Positions 16,367-25,067 of a stretch of DNA of 53,912 nucleotides are shown in pieces. Position numbers and translations under genes: made by a program. The stretch's first letter is position 1. The number at the start of each line of letters is the position of its first letter. Location: assembly GCA_045133795.1 (NCBI GenBank), contig JBGUUT010000132.1, forward strand, positions 1 through 53,912, given 5' to 3'. The DNA comes from RGIG8597 sp045133795. GTDB lineage: Bacteria > Spirochaetota > GWE2-31-10. Below the pieces are notes generated by a model, which had not been told where the DNA came from, ran no database searches, and saw only the letters and a program-made list of their open reading frames with translations.

Positions 16367-18391
16367 TTAAAATTCTAAGTTTTCATTTGTTTTTACAACA
16401 AGTGTATCAAAGCTATATGGATTAGATTTATCTATATTTTTTACCGCAGATAAAACAAAACCGTCATCTTCTGTTTTTGAAATTGAGTTAAAAACTGAAA
16501 CTTTGTCAGAGTAAAAATCATTCAAGACTATACCAGTTTCTAAGTCAATCTTTAAAATCCAGCCTTTACTGCTTTGCCAGTAATAATAATCAAAAACATA
16601 TTCTTTTATTGTGTTTACCGCACCGACTGCAATCAATGAATTATCTTTTACTTGCAAATCAAATAAAAAGTTGTCTTGCATTTTGCCGAACTTTTTAAGA
16701 TAAACTTCTTCTAAGTTTGAATCTAACTTTAGAATAAATGCTTTTGTTTCAGTCTCTGTTTCAGATACCAATCCGGAAATGTAAACATTTTGGTTGTCGT
16801 CACTTGTGATTGCATGTGGACTGAAATAATCGGAACCGGTTCCGAAAGTTTTTGAAGAAACAACAGAGCCATTTGTTTTATCAATTTTTACAAGCAAAGT
16901 TTTTCTTGTAAAATCATCCATTGTAAAACCACAAACAAGGTATTCGTTTTCTAATTCAATCGCAGATAATGCTGAATTTGAAATAAATCCACTTTCGACA
17001 GCAGAATAAGAATATTTTGTTTGCCACTGTAGTTCTTGATTGGAATATTTTTGAACAATAAATTCCGACGAAGACGGATATTCATCTTCAATGCTGTCAT
17101 AATTTCTGAATCTTCCGACAGACAAAAAACCTCCGTCACTACAAGGTAAAAGTTTATAACCTTCATATCCACTAATTCCGTCAGACGGAATATCAAACTC
17201 GTTTGTAAGTTCTCCGTTTGAATTTAAAAAATACAACCACATTCCGGTACGATTTTCTTTTGCATAAGTTGCTAATGCTACAAAACTATCATCATTTAGT
17301 TTTATTAAATCATTAAAAACTGTGTGATACGCAATTGTTGCTGTTCCGGCATACAAAGATTGCAAAGAAAATTTTTCAGTTTGCCACTCAAAAGTTTTAG
17401 AAATTAAAAGAGCAACTTCTTTCGGTTTTCCTCTGCCAACTACTTCTTCATCTTCAATTCTTGGATCAAAGATATTAAAACCGTAACCGGCACTGATATA
17501 TTTCTCATTATCTACAACAACTTTTGAAATCGGGTATTGATAATGAAAATCTGAAAGAGCAAGTCGCAAATCTGTATTTAAAAAATTATTTAAATCCGAA
17601 TCTTCTAATAACTCGTTTTGATTTTCTACGGCAGTTTGCAAATATTTTGTGGTAGGAACGGATTTTATCTTTTGTTTCTTATCAAAAATGATGTACGAGT
17701 TTTCATCTTCATTTGTAAAAACAAAATCGTAGATATAACCACATTCAAGGGTAATATCAGGAGCATTCATTTTATTAAAAACTGAAACAAATTCAAAATC
17801 GGAAAAATTTTTATTACCATTAAATTGATATATACCTGTTTTATCCATAGGTACAGGCAATTCTCCATTACCAGCTTGTTTATAAGAAGTTCCGAGATTT
17901 GTTAATTCGAATTGAGATGTTGCTTCATTTCTTATTCGTAAAAATAAACTTTTACATTCAAAGTCTTCGGGAATCGGAATTTCCTTTGTATAAGATTTCC
18001 ATTTCTCAATTACAAAATTTATTTGAGCATTTTTATCAAATACATCTGCAAAAACATCTCCACTGTATAAATCATTTTTGTCTGTAACTTTGAATTTGTA
18101 TTTTACACAAAAAGTAGAACCAATTCCATAGTTATCACTACTAACAGTATCTATAACAGCGGATTCGCCCGGTTTTATTTGAGTTAGTTCTGCTCCGGAA
18201 AAAGCATCTTTAAATATTGTAACATAAAACTGTGTATTATTTTTGAATGTTACTTTAGATTGCTCAGGATTATTGTCTTCTGGTTTATTTTCAATTATGT
18301 CTTGATTGCTTTCTGTATATTCTTGCTGAGATACATTGTTACAAGCAATAAAAAAAGAAAATAACAAGAATAATAAGTAAATTTTTTTCAT
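16367..18391 (-). CDS. Surface lipoprotein with a propeller-like C-terminal half (674 aa)
   Basis: A lipoprotein signal ends at Cys17 (FSFFIAC), followed by a charged, disordered linker. Residues ~45-230 contain two small beta-sandwich segments (TFKNNTQFYVTIF; LFLRIRNEATSQFELTN). Residues ~270-674 carry repeats of the type 'DGGFLSVGRF', 'ENEYLVCGF', 'NQNVYISGL', 'DNSLIAVGA' and 'DDGFVLSAV' alternating with 'LLVKIDKTNG'-like strands. This is the pattern of SBBP-type beta-propellers. The start follows AAGGAA. It lies downstream of another lipoprotein gene across a hairpin terminator and is co-transcribed with the 882-aa lipoprotein. The function is unknown, probably surface binding. Confidence 0.88.
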   Translation of the reverse strand: MKKIYLLFLLFSFFIACNNVSQQEYTESNQDIIENKPEDNNPEQSKVTFKNNTQFYVTIFKDAFSGAELTQIKPGESAVIDTVSSDNYGIGSTFCVKYKFKVTDKNDLYSGDVFADVFDKNAQINFVIEKWKSYTKEIPIPEDFECKSLFLRIRNEATSQFELTNLGTSYKQAGNGELPVPMDKTGIYQFNGNKNFSDFEFVSVFNKMNAPDITLECGYIYDFVFTNEDENSYIIFDKKQKIKSVPTTKYLQTAVENQNELLEDSDLNNFLNTDLRLALSDFHYQYPISKVVVDNEKYISAGYGFNIFDPRIEDEEVVGRGKPKEVALLISKTFEWQTEKFSLQSLYAGTATIAYHTVFNDLIKLNDDSFVALATYAKENRTGMWLYFLNSNGELTNEFDIPSDGISGYEGYKLLPCSDGGFLSVGRFRNYDSIEDEYPSSSEFIVQKYSNQELQWQTKYSYSAVESGFISNSALSAIELENEYLVCGFTMDDFTRKTLLVKIDKTNGSVVSSKTFGTGSDYFSPHAITSDDNQNVYISGLVSETETETKAFILKLDSNLEEVYLKKFGKMQDNFLFDLQVKDNSLIAVGAVNTIKEYVFDYYYWQSSKGWILKIDLETGIVLNDFYSDKVSVFNSISKTEDDGFVLSAVKNIDKSNPYSFDTLVVKTNENLEF

Positions 18392-18406
18392 AAAAGTTTC
18401 CTTAAA

Positions 18407-18443
18407 TAAAAAAATGAACGGATAGAAAAAAACTATCCGTTCA
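18407..18443 (-). terminator. Terminator/attenuator between two lipoprotein genes
   Basis: TGAACGGATAG (18415-18425) and CTATCCGTTCA (18433-18443) form a perfect 11-bp stem with a 7-nt loop. Read on the minus strand it is followed by T7 at 18414-18408. It lies 15 bp after the stop of the 374-aa gene and about 15 bp before the start of the 674-aa gene, so either it attenuates read-through or the downstream gene depends on leakage. Confidence 0.85.
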
Positions 18444-18458
18444 TACCTCTAAGTAAAA

Positions 18459-19583
18459 TTATAGAGATTCAATTTCATCTGATATATCTCGTTTAGATCC
18501 TTCAACAATTACTGCAGAGTAATTTGCTGAATCTTCTACCCCTTTTCCATTGTATGAAATCGTTACATTGTAATCATAACCATTTCTTATAAGAATCTTA
18601 TTACCGTCAATATCTTTAACTGGAACCTTTATTGCTCCGGCATAAAAAGTAACAATTAAATTCTGATCTGTACCTACATCAGTAGATGCAATTTCATAAG
18701 TATTTAATTCACCTGAATTTAATAAATCATAACCATTTTGTGCTATCAGCCTAGTTGACCCTGATTTTGTAAAATAAGCGCCTTGATTAGTAACATTATT
18801 TGTACATGTAATATATGCTACCGGACTTGAAAGTTTTCCAACAATATCTTCCCATTTAATACCTTTAGCAGGCATTTCAATGGTTGGAACTGTTTTATCG
18901 GTTAAAGGACGAGGTCCAATCATAACTGAATCAAAGCGGTCTGTAACCTTCACTGTATTTACAGTTCCCTTAGATTTACTGTAATAAACATAAACAGGGA
19001 AAACAGCCATTCCTTCCGGACTATTTGCATACAAAGTATAATTTGTTGCAAGTGCTGGCAAATATCCCAATTTTTCTCCATCAGGACTGTCTTTTCTAAG
19101 TTCAATACCTATTCTACCACTATTCATTACCTTAAAATAATAATCACCTGTATAAGATGGATTTATTTCTGTGGAAAATTTCTTTCCCTGCCCATAAGTT
19201 GCCATTGCAGAATATTCAATTTTCGCAAGTGAGAGAGTTGTTTTATTTTTAGTGTACTCATCTTCTGACATTGCTCTAAGAATAAGATAACCACCAATGT
19301 CAAAATCATCTACATTATCAGATATATCAAAAAATCTGTTAGAACCGGCTTTTACTCCACCTAGAATGTTGCTTACACTTGGTGTTTGCCCTAGAAACAC
19401 AACCATATCTTTTGCTGTATTATTGGCAATTTTCAAAGTTCCATTTGGTTCTGAATCATAACTTATTCCATTAGATTCTTCGTTTTCTGTGTTTTTATCT
19501 GTAGTAGTTGTGTCACAGCTAAAAAGCATTGTCAGAATAATAAAAAGTAAACTAATAAGTTTTGAAATGTTTTTCCCATTCAT
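18459..19583 (-). CDS. Lipoprotein of unknown function (374 aa)
   Basis: The signal peptide ends in a lipobox with Cys23 (ILTMLFSC) followed by a Thr/Asn/Glu linker. The rest is predicted beta-rich, with segments such as GTLKIANNTAKDMVVFLG, GDYYFKVMNSGRIGIEL and GYDYNVTISYNG, and an RLIAQNGYDLLNSGELNTY region. No enzyme motif or named domain is recognised. The ATG follows AAGGAGG. The signal peptide resembles those of the divergent lipoprotein at 19.8 kb and the stub at 50.3 kb, marking a paralogous export-signal family. Its probable promoter contains a T16 tract, so expression may vary between cells. It is the first gene of the minus-strand lipoprotein cluster. Confidence 0.85.
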   Translation of the reverse strand: MNGKNISKLISLLFIILTMLFSCDTTTTDKNTENEESNGISYDSEPNGTLKIANNTAKDMVVFLGQTPSVSNILGGVKAGSNRFFDISDNVDDFDIGGYLILRAMSEDEYTKNKTTLSLAKIEYSAMATYGQGKKFSTEINPSYTGDYYFKVMNSGRIGIELRKDSPDGEKLGYLPALATNYTLYANSPEGMAVFPVYVYYSKSKGTVNTVKVTDRFDSVMIGPRPLTDKTVPTIEMPAKGIKWEDIVGKLSSPVAYITCTNNVTNQGAYFTKSGSTRLIAQNGYDLLNSGELNTYEIASTDVGTDQNLIVTFYAGAIKVPVKDIDGNKILIRNGYDYNVTISYNGKGVEDSANYSAVIVEGSKRDISDEIESL

Positions 19584-19622
19584 ATAAACCTCCTTAAGAC
19601 GGGAATGTTAATTGGAAAAAAC

Positions 19623-19650
19623 AATGTAAAAAAAAAAAAAAAACTGTCAA
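19623..19650 (-). promoter_or_regulatory. Putative promoter with a T16 spacer tract
   Basis: On the minus strand TTGACA (19650-19645) is followed by G, then 16 consecutive T (19643-19628), then ACATT. The best -10 is TACATT (19628-19623), giving a 16-bp spacer made almost wholly of T. Changing the tract by one base would move the spacer to 15 or 17. The ATG of the 374-aa lipoprotein is 40 bp downstream. Confidence 0.45.
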
Positions 19651-19791
19651 TATTGTTATTTTAATTGAGCTTGTTTTGATTTAAGAAATAGGTTTGTGCA
19701 ATAAATAAGGAGGTTGAATTTAGAGGTATTACACGTTTATTTACCCAAAAATTTTAAAACAGAAAAGGAAAGATTTCAAAAGGAGTGGAAT

Positions 19792-21444
19792 ATGAAACAC
19801 AATTGTTTAATGAAAAGCGTAAGTATAATCTTTATGCTTTTGGCGATGATGTTTAGTTGTACATCTACAACGGACGATTCAGAAAACGGTAACAGTGGAA
19901 ATGATGTAATTCAGAGTGGAAATAATCAAGGGGAAGGTGATAATCAACCAGGAAATAATCAAGGGGAAAATAATAACAATCAGGAAAATAACGACGAAAA
20001 CAACACAACTCAAAACGGAAATAATAATCAAGGAAACACAGGTGGTGGTAATGAAAATGCTGGAGGAACAATCGAAAAGCCTGTTGTTTCAGATTCAATC
20101 TATGGAGAATGGATAGATGAAGAAACAAATCTTGTTTATACAATCAACGAAGACGGAACTTATTCTATTGTACAAAACGGCGTTTTAATAGAAGATGGAA
20201 CTTTTGAAGAAGAGAATGCTGGTTCTCGTGCTGCCAGAAAGACTGTAACAATTACATCTATACCAAAGACATCAGGTGGTGCTAAAAAATCAACTACAGT
20301 ACCAAAAGCAACGACAAAAACAGTTTCTAAAAGTACAAAAAGTGAAACGATTTTTATAGGAAATACAAGTTTAACTCCAAAAAGTTCTTCATCAAATTCT
20401 AAAGCTGAAAAATTTTATGTTTATGTACAATCTGATGTAGTTCCGGAAATTTTATACTCAAATGGTGATGTCTTGGCTGAAGCAAAAATATCGGCTGTTG
20501 CCGGTGCTACGAAAATCAGCGGAATATCTTATAGATGGTACAAATTTGTAATAGAAAATGTTGATGAAATAGTTTTTGAAGATGAGAATATTGTTTTTGA
20601 TTCAACTCGGCCATATTGTATATATGATGGTTACGAAAAAAGTTGGGAGTTTTATGATTCAAAACCAGATGATATTTTTTCTGATGAAGATTATGCAGGA
20701 CGTGACAATTTGTACTACATTCGCGGAAATTTTGAAGCAGGAGTCGACCAATATCTTGCAACTGACGGTTTTAACAATATGGAAGAAATTGAAGAAAATA
20801 TTTTCAAAGGAACACTCTATTTACCTGAAAATGTTTATGGATTTAAAATTTCTACAGATGATTGGGAACATGATTATTGTGTACCTTTTGATGCAAGCTT
20901 TGTTGCAAAAAATGAATGGTTTAATGTTGTAAGAGGTGAATATACTGTGTGGTACGGAAAAAATGCTGCACTTTCAACAGCCGGTGGAATGTATACATTT
21001 ATTCTTGATTTAACTGATTCTGAAAATCCTCAAATGATGATTTCTTCAGACGAAGAGGATTATGAAATTTCAGATGAAGATTCTGCTTTATATGTTCTTG
21101 GAACTTTTAATGATTGGAAATATGATTCTTCTAACGGAATGATGGCAGAAACGTCTGAAGGGACTTACAACGGAACAATCAATGTTACAACGACAGGTCT
21201 TTGTGAATTCAAAATTGCAGATAAAGCTTGGGGAGGAATAAATGATGACATCGGATTTTCATGGTGGAATGAGTCTTCCAGAGAAATAATTTTAGATAAT
21301 CCAACATTGGTAGATGGAGCTTACACAAGTAATCCAAAAGGTAGTACAGGGAATATAATTATCTATTTTGAAGAAACAGGAAGTTATAAAGTAAACCTTG
21401 TAAAAGGATTTGAAAATTATACTTTAACTGTGTCAAAGCAATAA
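19792..21444 (+). CDS. Lipoprotein with carbohydrate-binding-like modules (550 aa)
   Basis: I place the start at the ATG at 19792 because AAGGAG lies 7 bp upstream and a lipoprotein signal follows (LLAMMFSC, Cys23). A longer frame from a TTG at 19714 has no proper spacing. After the signal is a ~65-residue linker of Asn, Gln, Gly and Glu. Residues ~95-135 (SIYGEWIDEETNLVYTINED) are lipocalin-like. Residues ~208-291 (FYVYVQSD, YRWYKFVIE, YCIYDGYEKSWEF) resemble starch-binding modules of CBM26 type. Residues ~307-425 and ~432-550 (YVLGTFNDW, FKIADKAWG) resemble CBM48/SusE-like sandwiches. A role in binding alpha-glucan or another glycan at the surface is inferred; no catalytic domain is present. 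It diverges from the 374-aa lipoprotein gene. Confidence 0.85.
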   Translation: MKHNCLMKSVSIIFMLLAMMFSCTSTTDDSENGNSGNDVIQSGNNQGEGDNQPGNNQGENNNNQENNDENNTTQNGNNNQGNTGGGNENAGGTIEKPVVSDSIYGEWIDEETNLVYTINEDGTYSIVQNGVLIEDGTFEEENAGSRAARKTVTITSIPKTSGGAKKSTTVPKATTKTVSKSTKSETIFIGNTSLTPKSSSSNSKAEKFYVYVQSDVVPEILYSNGDVLAEAKISAVAGATKISGISYRWYKFVIENVDEIVFEDENIVFDSTRPYCIYDGYEKSWEFYDSKPDDIFSDEDYAGRDNLYYIRGNFEAGVDQYLATDGFNNMEEIEENIFKGTLYLPENVYGFKISTDDWEHDYCVPFDASFVAKNEWFNVVRGEYTVWYGKNAALSTAGGMYTFILDLTDSENPQMMISSDEEDYEISDEDSALYVLGTFNDWKYDSSNGMMAETSEGTYNGTINVTTTGLCEFKIADKAWGGINDDIGFSWWNESSREIILDNPTLVDGAYTSNPKGSTGNIIIYFEETGSYKVNLVKGFENYTLTVSKQ

Positions 21445-21466
21445 TATTGCGGTAATAAAAAATATA

Positions 21467-21516
21467 CAAAAGAGGGGCAAGCTTGAAGTGCAATTACTTC
21501 CAGTTTGTCTCTTTTC
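21467..21516. terminator. Bidirectional hairpin between the lipoprotein and fic
   Basis: AAAAGAGGGGCAAGCTTGAAGT pairs imperfectly with ACTTCCAGTTTGTCTCTTTT. T4 follows on the plus strand and A-rich DNA flanks the left. It lies between convergent genes. Confidence 0.65.
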
Positions 21517-21529
21517 CCTACAGTCAAAC

Positions 21530-22189
21530 CTAAACCTTAATTTTTAAAGCTTTCTGGAATACAAGTTGTTCTTTTTCGGAAATGGGAGTTGTGATTTTTT
21601 CAAACAGAGCTTCCATTTTTTCATAATGTATCAGGAATGAATCAACGCTTGCTTCTATCATTTCTTGAGCCGTTACTTCCGAAAAGTCGGTGTGATAACC
21701 GGCGACTTGTGCTAAATATTCTATAAAAACTCGCTGGATTCTGCCGTTACCCTCACGAAAGGGATGAATCGCATTTAGTTCGGATATATAATACGACAGC
21801 TTTTTGGTGATTTCTTCTTTTGGCAGTCCAATCAGATAATTTTCTTTTTTAAGTTTTGCAAATAAATCATTTATTGCATTATCGATAAATTTGAAGTTAC
21901 AGAAAAGATTTCCTTTTGAAATGTTTACGGAACGTGACACGCCCGCCCAATCATAAATATCAGAGAAAACAAAGCGATGAATTGCACATAAATGTTGAAA
22001 GTCGAGATTACCGGGAATAGGCGACATTTTTAAAGCCAAAAGCTTTACCGCCGTAATTTGTCGTTCGGCTTCATCGAGAGAATTTTGTTCTGTGATATTT
22101 AATTTGTTTTTTAATACTGATGAATCGGGATAACAATATTGTTCATCGTATTCACATTGGAAATATTTGCTGTTTACTTCGTCTTGCAT
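21530..22189 (-). CDS. fic: Fic-family toxin (AMP-transferase)
   Basis: Fic domains transfer AMP from ATP to hydroxyl groups of target proteins; bacterial class I toxins modify DNA gyrase or topoisomerase IV. The core motif HPFREGNGRIQR begins at His142 of 219 residues and matches HxFx(D/E)GNGRxxR completely, so the enzyme should be active. The segment around residues 20-85 (YCYPDSSVLKNK, PIPGNLDFQHLCAIH, FSDIYDWAG) matches the usual Fic N-terminal helices. I start at the ATG at 22189; a longer frame begins only with a TTG at 22252. The chosen start overlaps the antitoxin by 16 bp and lacks its own strong ribosome-binding site, so translational coupling is likely. The adjacent gene upstream is gyrA, a possible Fic target; this may be coincidence. 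Confidence 0.88.
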   Translation of the reverse strand: MQDEVNSKYFQCEYDEQYCYPDSSVLKNKLNITEQNSLDEAERQITAVKLLALKMSPIPGNLDFQHLCAIHRFVFSDIYDWAGVSRSVNISKGNLFCNFKFIDNAINDLFAKLKKENYLIGLPKEEITKKLSYYISELNAIHPFREGNGRIQRVFIEYLAQVAGYHTDFSEVTAQEMIEASVDSFLIHYEKMEALFEKITTPISEKEQLVFQKALKIKV

Positions 22190-22350
22190 TGGTTGTGTTT
22201 TCTGATTAGTGATTCCAGGAGACTTTCTGTTGTAACTTTTCCGGCAGCACAAAGTTGAAGCATATCAATTTCTTCATTTTGTAATTCAAGTCCTTCTATT
22301 GCCATGCTTCCGCTTACTTCTTTTACCAGTTGCAACGCCGTTCTTGCCAT
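22174..22350 (-). CDS. VbhA-like antitoxin of the Fic toxin (58 aa)
   Basis: This short gene starts with ATG behind AAGGAGATTTTT and encodes 58 residues. Residues 15-20 read SMAIEG, which fits the Fic-inhibitory motif (S/T)xxxE(G/N); the glutamate (Glu19) would point into the Fic ATP site and block AMP transfer. The rest, GLELQNEEIDMLQLCAAG and VTTESLLESLI, is the three-helix pattern of VbhA-family antitoxins. It directly precedes and overlaps fic, the standard class I order of antitoxin then toxin. A single-chain class II or III Fic would carry the motif itself, and the toxin here shows no such motif. The inhibition is inferred from the motif and position. Confidence 0.8.
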   Translation of the reverse strand: MARTALQLVKEVSGSMAIEGLELQNEEIDMLQLCAAGKVTTESLLESLIRKHNQCKTK

Positions 22351-22388
22351 AAAAATCTCCTTCTTTTTTTATAAATATACAAAGAATA

Positions 22389-22425
22389 TTGTCGTTACGA
22401 ATAGTGTTTTTATTCATAACGACAA
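22389..22425 (-). terminator. gyrA terminator
   Basis: A 15-bp stem pairs TTGTCGTTACGAATA (22389-22403) with TATTCATAACGACAA (22411-22425), and the single C/A mismatch becomes a G-U wobble on the minus strand. It begins 18 bp after the gyrA stop. The downstream tract on that strand (TATTCTTTG) is only moderately U-rich. Confidence 0.6.
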
Positions 22426-22443
22426 TAATTATTTTAAGTTATT

Positions 22444-24981
22444 TTATGTTTCTTGTGTTTCTTCTACAGTTTCAGCTGTTTCCGGTGTGATATTTTCTGC
22501 ATTTGGTTCTTCAGTTGCAGGGGTAGTGTTATCTTCTTCAGTTTTTTCTTCTTCGGAAGCCGGAGCACGTGAAGCCGCAATAATTTTATCATCGTCAGAT
22601 ACACGAACCAGACGTATACCGCTGGCAGCACGTCCTTGTTTTGAAATCTGGTCAGATGATATTCGGATAATTTGACCTTTTACGGTAATTGCAAAAATAT
22701 CTTCACCTTCTACAATAGAAAGAACGGCTGCAACTTCACCTTTATTATTTTTGTCTTTATAATAAAGCTGACCGCCGGTTCCTCTGTGATGTTGTGAGAA
22801 GTTATCGAATTCTAAACGTTTTCCGTAACCGTTTTCGGTCAACATCATGATTAAACCGTTTTCAAATATCGGACAAAGACCGAGTAATTCATCGTCATCG
22901 GCAAGTTTGATTCCTCTTACCCCGCCGGCAGTTCTTCCCATTACACGAACGTCATTTTCATCAATTCTCAAAGCTTTACCTTTTTTTGTAGCCAGTACAA
23001 GCTCATCTTTTCCGGATGTAATTATTACATCGATTACGCAGTCGTCTTCTGCTAATGTAATTGCACGTTTTCCGTTTTGGTTGATACGTGTAAACTCAGA
23101 AAGTGATGTTTTCTTTACTACACCGCGTTTTGTCGCAATGAAAATAGATTTAGAAGTATCATTGAAATCCTTTAATGTAAGAATTGCAGTGATTTGGTCT
23201 TCCGGTGTTGTGTTTATAAAGTTTCTTATTATTTCACCTTTTGCAGTACGTGAAGCTTGCGGAATTTGGTAAGCTTTTAATAAGAAAACCTGTCCCTTGT
23301 CTGTAAAGAACAATAGGAATTCGTGAGTATTAACAACAAACATTTGTTTAACAAAGTCATCGTCACGCATTTTTCCGCCGTTTACTCCTACGCCGCCTTT
23401 ACCTTGCGTTCTGAAGTCAGAAACCGGAGTTCTTTTAATAAAGCCTTTGTGGCTCATTGTAATTACTACATCTTCTTCCTGAATCAAATCTTCCTCGATG
23501 ATTCCGGCACCGCCTTCGGCATCAATAATCTCAGTTCTTCGTTCATCCATAAAAGGTTTAGTGTCTCTTATAAGTTCTTCACGAACAACTTGTAAGATGT
23601 TTGTGTCAGAAGATAATATTTCTTCCAATCTGGCGATTAATTGACAAATTTCTTCGTATTCATTACGCAACTTTGTAACATCAAGTTGTGTTAATTGGTG
23701 TAAACGCATTTCCAAAATCGCACTTGATTGGCGATCGGATAAATTAAAACGTTCCATTAACGTAACTTGTGCAGTGTTTTTATTTTCAGCTTCACGAATA
23801 ATTCGAACAACTTCTTCGATATTGTCTTGAGCAATTATCAAACCTTGTAAAATGTGGGCTCTTTCTCTTGCTCTTTCAAGTTCAAACTCAGTTCTGCGAC
23901 GGATAACTTCTTTTCGGAAATTAACGTATTCTTGCATTGTTTCCTTGATGTTAAGGATTTTAGGCATTCCGTTTACAAGAACAAGGTTTATTACGCCGAA
24001 GTTTTTCTGTAAATTTGTATGTAAGAAAAGTTGGTTTAAAACAACTTTTGCAACGGCATTTTTCTTTAATTTTATAACAATTCTCAATCCGTCTTTGTCG
24101 GAATGGTCTTGTACGTCGCTGATTCCTTGTAATCTGTCGTCTTTTACAAGTTCTGCTATTCTTTTGATAAGTTCGGATTTCTTTTCTACATAAGGAATTT
24201 CCGTAACAATAATAGCTTCTCGAGTGTCACGTCCGTCATTGATTTCTTCAATGCTTGTTTTTGCACGCATAACGATAGAACCGCGTCCTGTACGCAATGC
24301 CTTGCGGATTCCTTCTCTGCCGTAAATCAAACCGCCGGTAGGGAAGTCCGGTCCGGTAATATGTCTGCTGATTTCATCGATACCGATATCCGGATTGTCT
24401 ATTAATGCACAGATTCCAGATACAATTTCTTTCATATTGTAAGGCGGAATATTTGTAGACATACCTACGGCAATCCCGGAAGAACCGTTTGCCAAAAGGT
24501 AAGGAACGGCAGAAGGTAAAACCAACGGCTCTTTTAATGATTCATCATAGTTAGGACCGAAGTCTACTGTTTTTTTCTCAATGTCTTTAAGCATTAAGTC
24601 TGCAAACTTTGACATTTTAGCTTCGGTATAACGCATAGCTGCCGGAGGGTCACCGTCTATTGATCCAAAGTTTCCCTGTCCGTCAACGGCAAGATATCTC
24701 AATGAAAAGTCTTGTGCCATACGAACGAGTGCATCGTAAACGGAAGCATCTCCGTGCGGGTGATACTTACCGAGTACATCACCGACAATTCTGGCTGCTT
24801 TTTTAGTTGTTTTATTTGATTGTAATCCGATTTCATTCATTGAATACAGAATTCTTCTGTGAACCGGTTTTAAACCGTCACGAACATCTGGAAGTGCACG
24901 ACTTACGATAACGCTCATGGCATAATTTAAATAAGATTCTCTAAACTCATTTTCAATGTCTTTGTATATTATTTCTCCCAT
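22444..24981 (-). CDS. gyrA: DNA gyrase subunit A
   Basis: GyrA forms the A2B2 gyrase that introduces negative supercoils. The breakage-reunion domain has the catalytic Tyr118 in AAMRYTE. The quinolone pocket reads HPHGDASVYDALVRMAQ at residues 74-90, so the residue equivalent to E. coli Ser83 is Ala79, while Asp83 (E. coli Asp87) is kept. The C-terminal DNA-wrapping pinwheel starts with a degenerate GyrA box, QGKGGVG at 526-532, followed by repeated blades. The presence of this box favours GyrA over ParC. The last ~45 residues are an acidic tail rich in Glu and Thr, which may tune supercoiling. The 845 residues are normal for the family. The start follows GGAG, and a good promoter lies 57 bp upstream. 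gyrB is not in the window. Confidence 0.96.
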   Translation of the reverse strand: MGEIIYKDIENEFRESYLNYAMSVIVSRALPDVRDGLKPVHRRILYSMNEIGLQSNKTTKKAARIVGDVLGKYHPHGDASVYDALVRMAQDFSLRYLAVDGQGNFGSIDGDPPAAMRYTEAKMSKFADLMLKDIEKKTVDFGPNYDESLKEPLVLPSAVPYLLANGSSGIAVGMSTNIPPYNMKEIVSGICALIDNPDIGIDEISRHITGPDFPTGGLIYGREGIRKALRTGRGSIVMRAKTSIEEINDGRDTREAIIVTEIPYVEKKSELIKRIAELVKDDRLQGISDVQDHSDKDGLRIVIKLKKNAVAKVVLNQLFLHTNLQKNFGVINLVLVNGMPKILNIKETMQEYVNFRKEVIRRRTEFELERARERAHILQGLIIAQDNIEEVVRIIREAENKNTAQVTLMERFNLSDRQSSAILEMRLHQLTQLDVTKLRNEYEEICQLIARLEEILSSDTNILQVVREELIRDTKPFMDERRTEIIDAEGGAGIIEEDLIQEEDVVITMSHKGFIKRTPVSDFRTQGKGGVGVNGGKMRDDDFVKQMFVVNTHEFLLFFTDKGQVFLLKAYQIPQASRTAKGEIIRNFINTTPEDQITAILTLKDFNDTSKSIFIATKRGVVKKTSLSEFTRINQNGKRAITLAEDDCVIDVIITSGKDELVLATKKGKALRIDENDVRVMGRTAGGVRGIKLADDDELLGLCPIFENGLIMMLTENGYGKRLEFDNFSQHHRGTGGQLYYKDKNNKGEVAAVLSIVEGEDIFAITVKGQIIRISSDQISKQGRAASGIRLVRVSDDDKIIAASRAPASEEEKTEEDNTTPATEEPNAENITPETAETVEETQET

Positions 24982-25038
24982 CTATAACTCCGGAAAGAAG
25001 GAAATGAAGATACATTCCCAAGATAAAAATAACGTAAT

Positions 25039-25067
25039 TATATATATAAAAAATGCGGTTTTGTCAA
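25039..25067 (-). promoter_or_regulatory. gyrA promoter
   Basis: On the minus strand a perfect TTGACA (25067-25062) is followed after 17 bp by TATATA (25044-25039), within a TATATATA run. The gyrA start is 57 bp downstream. Such an AT-rich -10 region suits supercoiling-sensitive control of gyrase genes, which is known in other bacteria; here it is inference. Confidence 0.55.

Noticed and set aside
19714..19791. Longer N-terminus of the 550-aa lipoprotein from a TTG at 19714
   Set aside because: AAGGAGG is directly adjacent to the TTG with no spacing, and the extension would bury the lipoprotein signal; the ATG at 19792 has proper spacing.
22190..22252. Extended Fic N-terminus from a TTG at 22252
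   Set aside because: It reads out of frame through the antitoxin gene and has no ribosome-binding site; the ATG at 22189 fits the class I overlap.
22847..23272. 141-codon frame antisense to gyrA
   Set aside because: It is a shadow of a highly conserved gene; composition and lack of ribosome-binding site argue against coding.
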